Position numbers and translations under genes: made by a program. 64,000 nucleotides of DNA from Nageia nagi (taxonomy: Eukaryota; Pinophyta), in assembly GCA_050084985.1 (NCBI GenBank), contig JBITNC010000001.1, forward strand, positions 104,098,001 through 104,162,000, read 5' to 3'. This document shows positions 50,289 to 62,429 of the stretch, in pieces. The notes beneath the pieces are model-generated. The model was given only the letters and a program-made list of their open reading frames with translations, had not been told where the DNA came from and ran no database searches. Within the stretch, counting starts at the first letter, position 1. Every line of letters begins with the position of its first letter.

Positions 50289-52238
50289 CTTTTGTGAGCC
50301 AACTCCTATCCTAGGAGTACCAACTATGGACATAAATCTAGGTATATCTTGGAATCCACATGTTAATGATATTGAGAATGAGAATATTCATAATACTAAT
50401 GATAAAAATAATTTTTTACATATTGAACATACTATTTTAGATAATGTTCCTAGTACGATATCTATGAGATAAATGAGAACACATGCAAATAGAATATATG
50501 ATCAAGTTTTCCTTAATAAGGAGCTAGGATTTCAATTTCAACTCATGTTTCAATTAATGAGAATGTAAAAAATGAGAAGAGTAACAAAAACTTTAGTGTT
50601 TGTGTAAAAAAATAGGAACCCTTTAAACAAGTTATATCTAGTGTTGCTAGTGCTATAGACTCTATTGGAAAGAAGAATATGACATGATGAGCCATAAAAA
50701 CTATTTTAGTAAATAGATCAACTATAAAGAAAAACATAATTTGTAATCTTAGTGTATATCTAAATATAAACCCTAAAACATTTCTAAGAGCTATGATGCA
50801 AAGAAAAAGTATTGACATTGATTCAATCAACCAATGTTGGAGTTTTAGTTGTAGATTTCTTAGCTCTAATAGGAAAATGACTAATGAGATAAAATATGTA
50901 ATTGAAAATTATTGTCATGATCATACAAGGGTATCTACTAATAGAAAAGATGTTTTAAACCAAAGAAAATATTTAGGGTCAAAAGATCATCAACCTAAGC
51001 ATGTAAAACACTTTTTAGATATGACTCAACTCAATTGTACTTTTTGTAAAACTCATATAGAATTTAGATATTATTATAAATTTTTTTGATATGTACATGC
51101 TAATTTGCATAGTAACAACTTATTGCATCGATTTGGTTTTAATATGCCACTTGAATCTATCAATAACTTTATAGCATGTTTATTTTTTCAAATTCATGAT
51201 CGTCAATCATTTTATTAAAATACATGTATTTCAAGACAAAGTAGTATATGTGGGAACCTTTCATATTTAGGAGAATGTGTATATGAAAGTACTTTACATG
51301 ATTTTGGATAAACATTAGTAGATATCAAAAAATTCAAGAATGTTGAGTACATGTTAAAGGATGAAAAAATTGGGAAGCATTTTGGTCTAATCATTGAAAA
51401 TGTTAGTGTACATACATTTATGGATGATTTTAAGAGTAACTTTATTCCAAAATATATGAAACATTCCCAACATGCTCGAGGGCTGGAGAGTGATTTTGTT
51501 TAATGTAGAAACACATTTCCATATGGAACTATATTATCAATCATATACTATGCATAAAAATATACTCTAGCAATATGAAAACATTTAGTCTCGGTATTAT
51601 AAATATCAATAGGTTTTTTTTTTTCAAATTGAATATAGACATGCATACAATAGTACAAATAATATTAGAAAAGTTTTGAGGGAGTAGCATTTGTACATAA
51701 GTGATAACAGGTTTATCCAATTTTGTTTTAAGATATTCTATACAAATTTTAAGGAATGAAATATTCATATGGCATAACATTTGTTATGGTTAGATAATTG
51801 TACATGATAATTTAAGAATGTATAGATGTTTTATTAGTTAAGTAGGATGCATAGAGAACATATTATCCAACATATATGGTAATTTTTCAAAGTTGGACAT
51901 GGTAAAGGTGAACATGATGGAGTTGGTGCATGTGTGAAAAGAGCTCTTGATAAAGAAAAACTTAAATTTAGAGATTCAATAAAATTTCAAGATGCATGAG
52001 GAATTATGGATTGGTATAATACAAATATATCTACTAGATCAAAAGAGAATTCTACAATTCGATGATTCTTTTGGTTAGTTGAAGAAAATAACATTACAAG
52101 TCATCATGATTGTAAGATAATTAATGGATTACCAAAATGAAATTCAATTAGGAGTTCAATGGAAAGCACATGGACTATTTGGATAAGGAAGCTTGCATGT
52201 TTTTATGATTCTTGTATTGCAAGTGAACTAGAAACATG
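50289..52238 (+). pseudogene. Decayed gene of an unclassified family with GHGKGEHDG motif
   Basis: Plus-strand coding-like sequence is nearly continuous here, broken by stops and shifts. In order: an Asn/Asp-rich start (CEPTPILGVPTMDINLG); a helix-rich part with an open frame at 50,793-51,089 (VSTNRKDVLNQR, HVKHFLDMTQ, then CTFCKTHIEF); FGFNMPLESINNFIA and CISRQSSSICG; and then GHGKGEHDGVGACVKRALDK at 51,895 onward, followed by IMDWYN-like and SIRSSMESTWTIWI-like segments. From memory, GHGKG.HDG..A.VKR recalls uncharacterised, possibly transposon-derived proteins of plants and animals, where it follows an Asp-rich core. I cannot name a family. Several stops make it non-functional. Confidence 0.5.
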
Positions 52239-52904
52239 AATAAATACAAAATTGGTTTAGGAATGGAAAAAAAAATCTTTAACACCTGCAAGAGCACATG
52301 ATCCATAAGAATTATTCCTTTAAGATAGAATCAATAATTTGCATCATAGGACTATGATCAAGTTTTTGATCTTGTACAATAGGGTAATTTAAAAGAATTT
52401 AAACTTTCTTTTTTTAAGTTTATTTATATGAATGCTCATTTTTTGTATATATATGAGCTAGTTTTATATGTCATACTTTATTGATATAAATTTTATTTGT
52501 ATGATATGTGTATGTTGTTATGGCACTCAAAGGGAATGAAGAGTAATTAGAGTATTGGTTGGCTCAATGTGTTGAGAGAAAATATAAGTTATCTTATCTT
52601 CAATGTGATGATGATGGATATAAGAACCCAATAGGTTATGTGGTGGTTGTTTGTACATGGCTACAAAAAATAGTCCCAACAAGGAATGGTTTAGGAGAAT
52701 AGAAAGATTATGAACCAAATAAGAAAATTATTCACTATTTACATTTGATACTGAAAATAAATATTAAACTATCTAGATATAAAATGAGGCATACTAATAA
52801 AGTGTTGTGGAAATATTCAATGCAAGAATACAAGGAAATTATGAATACATTACATGGAAGAGAGAATGTAGATGGTATTGATGATTGGAAAAATATAGGT
52901 AAGT
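52239..52904. other. Decayed sequence, possibly coding remnants
   Basis: Around 52,527-52,700 and 52,745-52,900 there are codon-like fragments on the plus strand (for example RYKMRHTNKVLWKYSMQEYK) that may belong to the preceding decayed gene. No motif was recognised. Confidence 0.3.
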
Positions 52905-53068
52905 TTATCTCCCCTTCTTCCCCTCTCCTTCAAATCTACTTTCCCTTCTCCTTCATCCCTATAGGTATTCATCTCCACTTCCCCTTCCCCTTCAACCATT
53001 CATATCCACTCCCCCTACACCTTCATCTCTGATCCCCCTTCCCCTTCACCCCTTCATCTCTTATTCCC
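52905..53068 (+). repeat. Pyrimidine-rich tract (CCCCTTCATCTCC-type)
   Basis: About 160 bases of C and T with few purines, built from variants of CTTCCCCTTCACCCCTTCATC. It may be an expanded minisatellite and could form triplex or other non-B DNA. Its frame (52,745-53,032) is not a gene. Confidence 0.75.
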
Positions 53069-53072
53069 CTTA

Positions 53073-53144
53073 GCTTTCTTAGCTTAATTTGTAGAGTGCA
53101 TGATTTATAACCATGTGGTTGTGGATTCGATTCCCATAGATAAC
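53073..53144 (+). tRNA. tRNA-like sequence or pseudogene, Ile (UAU)-like
   Basis: The 72 bases fold by eye as a cloverleaf: acceptor stem GCTTTCT/AGATAAC with five of seven pairs; a D arm in TAGCTTAATTTGTAGAG, matching the A box; an anticodon arm CATGA TTTATAA CCATG with one mismatch and anticodon TAT; and a T arm GTGGATTCGATTCCCAT with the TTCGA loop but an A-C closing mismatch. No 3' CCA is encoded. Stem mismatches suggest a pseudogene or SINE head rather than a working tRNA. Confidence 0.45.
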
Positions 53145-54865
53145 ATACCTTTCCTGATTATATTTAAGTAAAACTTTTTTGAATCTATGAATTAAATAAT
53201 CTTCATGTTTGAGATATATTATAACTAAATATAATTAAATAATACCTATGAATTAGATCTTTATTTTTTTATTGGGGATACTACCTTATGGAGGAGATAG
53301 TTGGTCTATCAACCTCATAGATATAATAGTAATACATTAGTTAACAAAATTAATATCTTACTAGATATTGAGTCAAAAATTTTGTGAGAGCATCTAATGG
53401 TAATGGTAATAACTATAAAGTATACATTACCCTTGATAATGGTAATAACTATAGATTATATCCATATAGCTCATCACCTCCAGTTGTATTTCATGCATGA
53501 TCATAAATAAGATCTTAGCACTTGTCGATATTAAGGATCATTAAAACTATCCAATTGATTTTTCATTATTAGGAGCATGTCTCTTGTGTATTATCTTATT
53601 AAGTATGGACAATAATTATGGATAGGTTGGATAACCTACTACCATGGATCATTAATATCTCTATCCACTTTAAGAAAGTATAATAAAGAGATATGATGAG
53701 AGAGGATACCATTTTTATAAGTATAATTCTATTGAAAGATAACATGAAATTAATCCATTTACTAATATAAAAATTATATAAAAAAATATACAAGAATTTT
53801 CACCATTCATATCTAGTCTTTATCAAATCCAAACTAATACTCTTAAGGGGATATCAATATTTTCTAGAAGCTCCATTTGTTCCATTCTTGTATAAGGGAC
53901 AAAGAGGTTTCCATATAATTCCTATTAATATAGCCCTCATTTCATTCAAAATGTTCCTCAAAATTCTTCTTGCCACCAAATTATTAACAAAATAAATATT
54001 AGTGATAATCTAATGTTCTTTATTCTGCCTTGATAGAAAATGAACAACATGAAACCTTTGATTTAAAATAAGCAAACTACTTGAAAATTGAAAGCTAGAT
54101 CAATTTATTCATGCACTTTGTATAATATGTATTTTTTATAATGCCTATGAATTTCACTAAGTTTATATAACTACTTGAACATTGAAAGATAGATAAAATG
54201 ATTCATGAACTTCATTGATAATATCCTCTCTTAAACTATTAAAAGGGATTAGGGTTTTGAAATAACTTTGTTGTTCTTAAAGAATATTACCACTTAAAGT
54301 AGGTTGATCTTTCTCTACCATATTAATATGAATCATTTTCCACCCACTTTTTTTTTCTACTTTCTTTATGAATTTCTTAGAAGTATAATCTTATGCTTCC
54401 TAATGTGTTTACTTCATTTACCATAGTTTTTTAATTATTTGGGTATTTTTCTTTAGGTATTGGCTTCATATATATCCTCTCATTGTGTAGTTCTAATAGG
54501 CCTAAAGAGAATCTTTATATTCAAAAAATTGATATTATTTTCCAATATTTGAAATTAGATAAATGGGTTAGTGTTAACTTTATATCTTTATCCACTTTAT
54601 ATCACCTTACTCAAGTCATGTTATCATGCATTAACTTGTAAAGTTGTTATCTTGTTATATGTACTTATAGACCTAATTATAAACATATAAATATTTAAAC
54701 ATGTTGTTTAGTTATTAAAACTTTTGTAAACTTTAACATTATCTAATAATTATTTTTTATTCCACTTTTTTTTTAGTTATTACAACATTTTTTATCTTGT
54801 AAACTTACAACAATTGTGTGGAAAATACATAACAAAATCATAGGCATTATGTGAAAAAAGGACAT
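53145..54865. other. AT-rich DNA, nothing recognised
   Basis: No domain-bearing frame or structured repeat seen. Confidence 0.5.
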
Positions 54866-54869
54866 GTAA

Positions 54870-57015
54870 TGTAACATCTAGTCCATGTAATAACATAACA
54901 ACATCAACAAAATAATGTGTCCAATGTCCATATACTCCATGTAATAGCTAATAACACATTTATGTGTCCAAATTACATAATATCCAAAGCCTAAAGTCCA
55001 CAATAAAGACCAAAGTTCACATACATCATGATCTATAACTAGCATACCAAAACAACAACTACATAACCAATCCAAAGTTGACAATATCCAAATTTCAAAG
55101 TCGACAATAGATTCCAAATTCAACATACATCATGATCTATAACTAACATACCAAAACAACAACTACATAATCAACCTTGGATCTATCTATGTAGGTCTAG
55201 ATGTGTCTCCATCATCAATGTCCTCCTATTTTCAACTGATGTGGATGGCTCCTTCTATATAACATAAATAAACTTAATTTAGCATATATTATCATTCATA
55301 TTTATAATTCCCTTAAATATTTCATAAAATAAATTTAATCTATCTACAAGTTTTAAAAATGCACATAAATATTACCATATCATGATGCTAATATCCTTTC
55401 TCAATAACTATATCCTACTGTATAGATGATGTAGTGATCTCATCAAGATGAAATGCATGAGAAATAACATCCTAAAAGATCAAATAAAAACCTATTGAAT
55501 AAAAGTAATATTTTTAAATGGATATAAATTTTTAAGACCTACAAATTGCATGCACATAAACATTACTATATATTTTAGAAAATTACCAAAAAAGAAGTAG
55601 ACATATGAGTGACAACATATGGAGTGGTGGATGTTGAAGGCTCAGCCATTGACACACCCTCTCATCGATCAAATTGAACCATATTGAGATGGAAATCTAT
55701 CTGAAATATGAATTTTTTTAGCATAAAAATGTACATATTTAGATGCAAATAATATATAACAAAATTAATATGAAAAATCTTAAACTCGATATATTTGTTT
55801 ACCTCATAAGTTATGCCTGTAGATCTAGGAGTGGATGTCATAAAAGCTCTATAAGAAGCACCTAAAGTGAAGCCTCCAATAATCAACAATAAAATATGTA
55901 AATATATTTATATTTTGAATGAAGTATTTAAAAATACACATTACATACATATTAAACACACTAAACATATGGCATATGTACCTCTCTTCTAGTAAGGTCA
56001 ACATCATCCATCGACATCATCTCTATATAAGATATCCCATGATCAGTTGAAGGGGGTCCAACACATATATTACCCAACTATGGAAAAAATGAAGTACAAC
56101 TCCACTAACACCAACATCATCTCTAGCCTCATTGACATTAGCTACCGCATGGGTAACATTTTCAGTGAGAGTTTAGGTCACCTGACTCAATGCCCCCAAA
56201 ATCGAAACAACTACTTGATGAAAAGCTAGGCTAGGAACAAAAGGAGTGGGAGGAGAGATGAGTGGTGTAGGATGCAACAGTTGACCTAGATTAACCAATG
56301 CTCTAGGTATATTTTTCCTTGAGCCATAACTAATGCCTCGATTATGTCTCATATCAAAATAATTCACATGTTTTCATAATACACACTCAACATATATTTT
56401 CTTTCAAAAATACAAAGGGACATCATAATTGGAATATGGTGGTTTATCAAACATCAACCACCATTTATCTCAAAATGTTTTAGATATCATAGGATGGATG
56501 CACCAATCATAGGGAATTATTCCTTTATTATGTGGGATGGGTAGTCTTGTAGATGGATCAATGAAGAGTGGAGCAAGAGTAACTTTGGTAATACCTAACT
56601 TGTCTACCTTTCAAGTGGAGAGACCATCTGAATAATATTATGTTAGGTGCTCTCTCCATTACTTGAAACCATACATATCCCCATCGATGCTCTTAATAAT
56701 ATCAACTATGGTTTGCATCAAAGATGCAAATTGTAAAGCATGGATGAGGGAGCTACAAATACTCTAAATGTTGTGAATATTTTCTTGTAATTGGTTAATA
56801 TCATGAACAATAGCATCTCCTAAATGTAGCTCATTTGCAGTAGTGGGTTGGGGTGTAGGGTATGGAGGTTGAGAGGGTGGAGGGGTTAGAGGATTGACAT
56901 GTGGAAGGATTGGAGGATCAACATGTGGAGGGGTTGAATTCATTGGGATATTTGGGGTCACATCATCTAGTGTCTCATATATGTCATGATAAAATCCATG
57001 GGATGAGTCAACCAT
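54870..57015 (-). pseudogene. Unidentified multi-exon element gene, copy B
   Basis: Minus strand. From ATG at 57,015 a proline-rich N-terminal exon of 83 codons (STPPHVDPPILPHVNPLTPP and onward) leads to DKWWLMFDKPPYSNYDVPLY-like sequence, then the NYFDMRHNRGISYGSRKN block (56,173-56,367) and the ALSQVT/ISY..MMSMDDVDL segment, all matching copy A at 31.9-32.6 kb. Later exon-like pieces (MLIIGGFTLGASYRAFMTST at about 55,805-55,890, and about 55,610-55,680) also have counterparts there. A 45-bp direct repeat (ACATCATGATCTATAACTA) recurs at about 55,020 and 55,125. Several stops are present. The family is not recognised. Confidence 0.55.
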
Positions 57016-57720
57016 GATATTAAAAAGACACCTAGAAATATTAGCAATAACATAGAAATATAAATAAACTCATTATCATATTAGTAATACCATTTGAAAT
57101 ATTGCATGTTTAACTAGAAATACATAAAATATGCAAGGAAACCATATAAGAGAACTCTATAAATATGTAAAGTCTAATCAAATTCAAATCAAACAAGCTA
57201 TGCAATAAACAAAACACAATACAAGTCTATGAATATGTAATCAGATATGAAGCATGTCATTTAAGTATTTATATTTATCTCATTAAGATTGGGAAAAGCC
57301 AAAGTAAAGCATGAATTAATCTCAAAAATAAAAAAGTAGTAAGTGGATATAAACCCCTCGATATTTAGCCTAAGAATACTCACATGAATGTACTTATAGA
57401 TATGTAAAATATTAAAGATGATATAAGACCTCTTTGGCTTAGAAAGTGATATATAAATATCTGCCTACAACTATATTACTAAATGTATGGGTTGAAGTTT
57501 ATATCATACTTAGAACTACCATTATCAATAAGAAGGAAGTTTGAAACAAACTTTCAAATTGAGTATAATACTTGAGAATCATATCTCCTAAAATATAAGC
57601 CAAGAAAGTATAGCATTTGAAATGGTAAGATATATGCTATGATGCATATAAAACATGGAGGTACAATCATATCTCCTTAAACCTACCTTGAATCCATGTT
57701 AAGCTCATTACCACTCTTAC
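57016..57720. other. AT-rich DNA, nothing recognised
   Basis: Only short frames without a domain. Confidence 0.5.
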
Positions 57721-59560
57721 GCAATTGTGGTAGGTTTGAAAGATGAAAGACAAAAGATTAAAATTTATCATTACTATGGAGTTATTTCTAGTGAGGTCTC
57801 AAGCTTAAAAATATTCTTCAAGAAGTTTAATAAGCATATATAGAAATTACTATTAATAACTACTAAATAATGAAGAAGAATATTGTTCAAGAGCTTATAT
57901 AGAAATGTTCAAGAATTTTAAGAATTTTTTGGTAAAAAAGGACGAAGAGCCTCACATCAAACAAATAAAGCCTCAATATCAAAAGAAGGTTGTCACTTAA
58001 TTTTATTATGGAAAGCTAGGACATATGTTGAAGTATTGCAAAAAGAGTAAGTTGATAATAAGATAAGATAAGGTGTCATTACACATCTAATTGAGTTGGT
58101 CGCAAATTTCTTGTTTCATTCCAATCAATACATGATAATGATATCTAGAAGTGTTACATCTATTTTGGTGCTACAACGTATATGATAACTAGAGAAAATT
58201 GGATTCACAACATCTAAGCGATGAAAGAAGGAGATGTTGCCTTAGGAAAAAATTCAAAATTATAAGTAAAAGGAGTTGAAAAAGATTCCATCAAACTACC
58301 CAATCGTAAGAAGACTTACATCAATGATATTTTGTATGTACCTAGTATGAAGAAAAATTTTATTTTAATTAGTCGAATATGTCAACAAAACATGAAAGTT
58401 CTGTTTATAAAAGGTAAACATATGATACATGATAGTCAATATAATTAATTATTGTTGATAAAGAGAAATCTTGATTATATAGACTTATCATTCAAAGTAA
58501 AAAAGTCTTTATTTATAAAGCATCATCAAAAGATCGATTATGGAATGAATGCATAATTCATTTGAATTATTCTAATCTTAAACTTATAAATATATTGAAT
58601 TGGGTACATGGATTACCAAACATATTATAAAAATATGTTTTTGTATTTAAAGCTTGTATCATGGGAAAGTAGCATAAATACAAGTTCAAAAAGAATAAAT
58701 CTTAGAGAGCTAAATCAAAGTTAGAGTTGGTACACTCTTATATATGTAGCCCTATGAATATAACATCTATTGGTAGTATAATATATTCCATCATATTGAT
58801 GAATAATTACTCAAGGAGTTTTTGGGTGTATTTTTGCAAGTAAATATCAAGCTTTTCATACTTTCAAAGATTTTTCAAAGCACAAGTTAAGAATAAAAGA
58901 TACATAAGGATCAAAATTCTCAAAATAGATAATGGAGGTGAATTTACTTCTAAATATTTTTTTACATATTCCAAGCATCATAATGTTGAAAGGAAAATTT
59001 TAACATGTTATACACCTCAACAAAAAGGATTTATGAAAAGGATGAAGCACATAGATTGGTAGAGAAGGAAATATACATGTTGAAAGAAAAGGAGCTTTCA
59101 CCCACATTCGAGGTAGAAGTAGTAAAAATAACTTTATACATGATCAATACAAGTGCTACAAAATTTATTCCAAACATGGCACCAATAAAAGCTAGGATCT
59201 AGGTAAAAAATCCATTCTTACTCATTTAAAAAGTTTATTTTTAATTTTGTATGCATACTCCATAATATAAAAGGTATAGATTATATATTACAAGCATAAC
59301 ATATGTATATTTCTTAGTTATAGTGATGTTAATAAAGTATATAGGGTTTGAGAATCATGTATCAAGGAAAGCAATCTTTGATGATGGCATTATAGAATTT
59401 AATGTTTAAAGGAATATAATTCTTTTAAGTAGTTAAATAACAACCCAAATCTAGCACACCCACTATAAGTGATAGTGAAGCAAAAGAAGAAGTCTCTGAT
59501 GAATCCTCTTCAAGTTGATCATCAAAGAAGTTACCCACATGGTATATCAAAATTGTAATT
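57721..59560 (+). mobile_element. Second decayed Ty1/copia relic (gag end, protease, integrase)
   Basis: Plus-strand copia blocks occur in canonical order: a gag tail (57,721-57,980); a zinc knuckle with its first cysteine lost (YYGKLGHMLKYCKK, about 58,000-58,040); a protease region with FGATTYMITRE in place of D(S/T)GAT (about 58,160); DILYVPSMKKNFILISRI (about 58,328-58,380); GAG-pre-integrase LNYSNLKLINILNWVHGLPN; and an integrase core with DNGGEFTSKYF (58,928) and YTPQQKGFMKR (about 59,010). A linker and an LPTWYIK-like reverse transcriptase start appear near 59,530. Frameshifts are many. No LTR or reverse transcriptase core was found. Confidence 0.8.
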
Positions 59561-60640
59561 AATGCATAATGAATTTAAATAAATCACATCTAGGACCACT
59601 ACCTAATGAACACTTTATCCTCTCTTCAAATCAATGGAAAAGTTGGCTCCAAACCTAAAGAAAGGAACATGATGATAAAAAAATATACTAGGCCTATTAC
59701 TCCATATTTCTAATACATGAAAGCTAGCAAGCCTCAAGGAGAAGATCATTCTCCCAAGACACTCTCTATAATAGCCAAGGAAACTATTATGAAAGGCTCA
59801 TGTTACTAACAAAAATAAAAGGTAAAATAGTCTCACATAGTGGAGAATGTTCCAAATACTCAAAGGAAATGGAATTTTATATAGTTAACATCATGGAAGT
59901 GGTCATCCAAGTTAATTTATAATTTCTTAAGTTATCCTTCAATTATAGACAGTATTGTACCCTTGTTCTATTTTCCCATTAAATTCATACCTAATCTCAG
60001 CTCTTTGAAACACAAAAGGAATGCCTACACAACAATTTGCATTATCTATCTTGAACCTATCAATAAGATATATAAGGGAGGGAGAAGTTGTTAGATATAT
60101 AAAGAGAGATATTATTATGGTCAATATTTAATGGATTTATGAGGTTGAAGTGAAAGGATATTGAAGTCACAAAAGCAAATTGGGCATCATCCAAAATGGT
60201 CAATCCAATTTTACACACTCAAGTTAAACAAATATGAGATGAAATATGTGTGGTTTGTATGAATTATGTCATTAAACAAGCTTGAGTATGCAATGTCTAT
60301 TTTTTGAATTCCTTTTTTTTGACAAGTTTCTTCCATTTGAGCTCGTAACATCATTTAATACTCCTAAGGCTCACTTTTGAGGTGTTTCTATGTGATTGAG
60401 TAGGTCATGCAATAGTTCTTTGGGATGGAATTTGATTCTAGGTTTTAGTATTCTTTATTACCCTTTTATTAGATGTGTGGTTGTAAGGTTATGATCTTCT
60501 TTGTGAGTTTGGGTTAAGTTTTTGGTATTCAAGATTATTTTAACAAAATAAAAACCCATGAGAAATATCTTAATAAAATTATAAGGAAAACTACATATTT
60601 TAACCAAAAAAATTACTTTTTATTATTTCTACTTAACAAA
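59561..60640. other. AT-rich DNA, nothing recognised
   Basis: May include decayed reverse transcriptase sequence of the preceding copia relic, but no YVDD-type motif was recognised. Confidence 0.45.
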
Positions 60641-60648
60641 ACTACAAA

Positions 60649-61016
60649 AAAATGATATTTTAACAAAAAAAGGTAGTATGGATTGGACCACTAACTTGTA
60701 TAGCATAGGGAGAATTTGGAGGAAGTTGGTGGGTCAAAGGGAACTAAAATTAGGATCCCACAATGTGTAGGTCACCTTCATGCTAGTTGGGAGGTGTAGG
60801 TCATGGAGCTAGAAAATGAGATCTAAAGTAGGGTATTTGACTTCAAAATATTAGGATCCCAAAATATCAGGATCAAAATATAGGTTTAGTTGAAGAGCCC
60901 ATATAGGGATCCCAGTATGTCTTAGGATTAAGGACCAAAAATATTGGGATCCTAATATTTTTAAGCTCAAATTTTTACTCTACCATTCCTCTTAAAGTGG
61001 ACACAACTTCTTCCTT
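60649..61016 (+). repeat. Hairpin-rich repeat module, copy B
   Basis: Matches 34,019-34,432. Contains four GGATCC/GGATCCC phrases and a perfect 16-bp inverted repeat, AATATTAGGATCCCAA at 60,847-60,862 with TTGGGATCCTAATATT at 60,944-60,959. The hairpins of copy A are not conserved base for base, but both copies retain strong inverted repeats around GGATCC. Confidence 0.65.
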
Positions 61017-61039
61017 CAAACCATTCTCAACATGATTCT

Positions 61040-61720
61040 TTGTATAAATTGGTTAAAAATGAACCTACTAAAATAGAAAGTTTAAGGGCTCAAGCAAAAG
61101 TGGGTTCAATAAATGTACAAAGTGCATATGATGATAATGTTATTGGTATTATGTGCAACCATTTGGAAAATTTAAATGTAGAAGCCCAAGCTTATTATGA
61201 GCATTGGTCGAGAGATAAAAATTTGGTAGAGATTGTAAAAGCCCAAAAGGAACAAGTAGAGGTAAGAATTTACTTTCCTAATTTCAATCTTTAGGTATTT
61301 TTGTTTATGTTTTAAAATTATTTTCATGTTTATGTTTATGAAATTTATATTATTATTTGATTGCAAGCAATTATGATAAATTGATAATAGATGTTCAAAT
61401 GTTTAAGATTCATTTAAAAAATGAAAAACAAGTGTCACTATAGCCATTGAAATAAATTATAAAATGCCTTAATTAAAAAAATGAATAATACTTATATTTT
61501 GATTATCAAGGAGCATCAACTCGATCCACATACCTTATGTAAAGAGAAAATCATTGCAGATCTAAGTTTGCTTTCATAAGATAATGCATCTACCTTACAA
61601 AGAAATATATTGTGTAATCTTACCAAAGAAGAAGATCTTATTGGCATTTAATCAAATGAGCTAGAGGTTCAGGAGGAAGAGATGTGGGAGAGGGATCTTA
61701 GATTCATTTTTTACTATTAA
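61040..61720 (+). pseudogene. Exon-like fragments downstream of module B
   Basis: An ATG-initiated frame (61,040-61,262) encodes a charged, helical-looking segment (TKIESLRAQAKVGSINVQSA, then YEHWSRDKNLVEIVKAQKEQ) and ends at a good donor, GAG|GTAAGA. A second codon-like piece at about 61,500-61,700 (KEHQLDPHTLCKEKIIADLS, and EEDLIGI) contains stops. No family was recognised; the position after the module suggests a decayed transposon gene. Confidence 0.35.
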
Positions 61721-62265
61721 GACTTTTATACTACTTTGATGATTTATGTGGGACTACTTTGATGATGTTTATGGTTATTATTAAGACTACTTTGATTTAG
61801 ACTACTTTAATTGTTATATTATGTTTGATTTAGAATACTTTGAAAGTTATGTTATGTTTAGTCTAGACTACTTTGATGGTTATGTTTTTTTTGAAATTTA
61901 TGTAATAATCATGTTATATTTGAAATTTATGTTATGGTTGTATTTTATGTAATATTAGGTTATGGTTGAAATGGATGTAATGGTTATGTTATGTTTCTAA
62001 TTTATGTTATTGTTAAATTTTATGTAATGTTAGATTATAGCTGAAATGTATGTAATGATTGAAAGTTATGTAATGCTTGAATGTTAAGTTATGTTGGAAA
62101 TTGAAATATTATGTTTTACTAAATTTAAATAGATGATATATGAATGTTTGAATGTTATGTTAAGTTGAATTTTATGTATTGGTTGAATGTTATGTTATAA
62201 CTAAATTTTATTTAATAGTTGGAATATTATATTTGTTCAAATTTATATAGTTGATATAAAAATTT
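61690..62265 (+). repeat. Degenerate tandem repeat (GGTTATGTTATGTTTGAAATT type)
   Basis: First GACTACTTTGATGGTTATG-like units of about 35-45 bp, then TATGTTATGGTTGAAATTTATG-like units of about 25-35 bp. Boundaries blur by divergence. Thymine-rich on the plus strand, with no coding content. Confidence 0.7.
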
Positions 62266-62429
62266 TAATTATAAATCAATAATAACATATTTTTTTTTTT
62301 TTCAAATACATTATGCAAAAAATATCTAACAATTATTTTAGACAAAAAATACAAATATACTAATTGAAATTATAAGTAAATAATAACATGTAACAAATTT
62401 GATTAACAAAGCAAACTTCAAAGATCCAA

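Noticed and set aside
52745-53032. 95-codon frame as a gene
   Set aside because: Its second half is the translation of the pyrimidine-rich tract; the first half may be a remnant of the preceding decayed gene but is not an independent gene.
53073-53144. Functional tRNA-Ile gene
   Set aside because: Mismatches in the acceptor, anticodon and T stems make a working tRNA unlikely, so it is reported only as tRNA-like.
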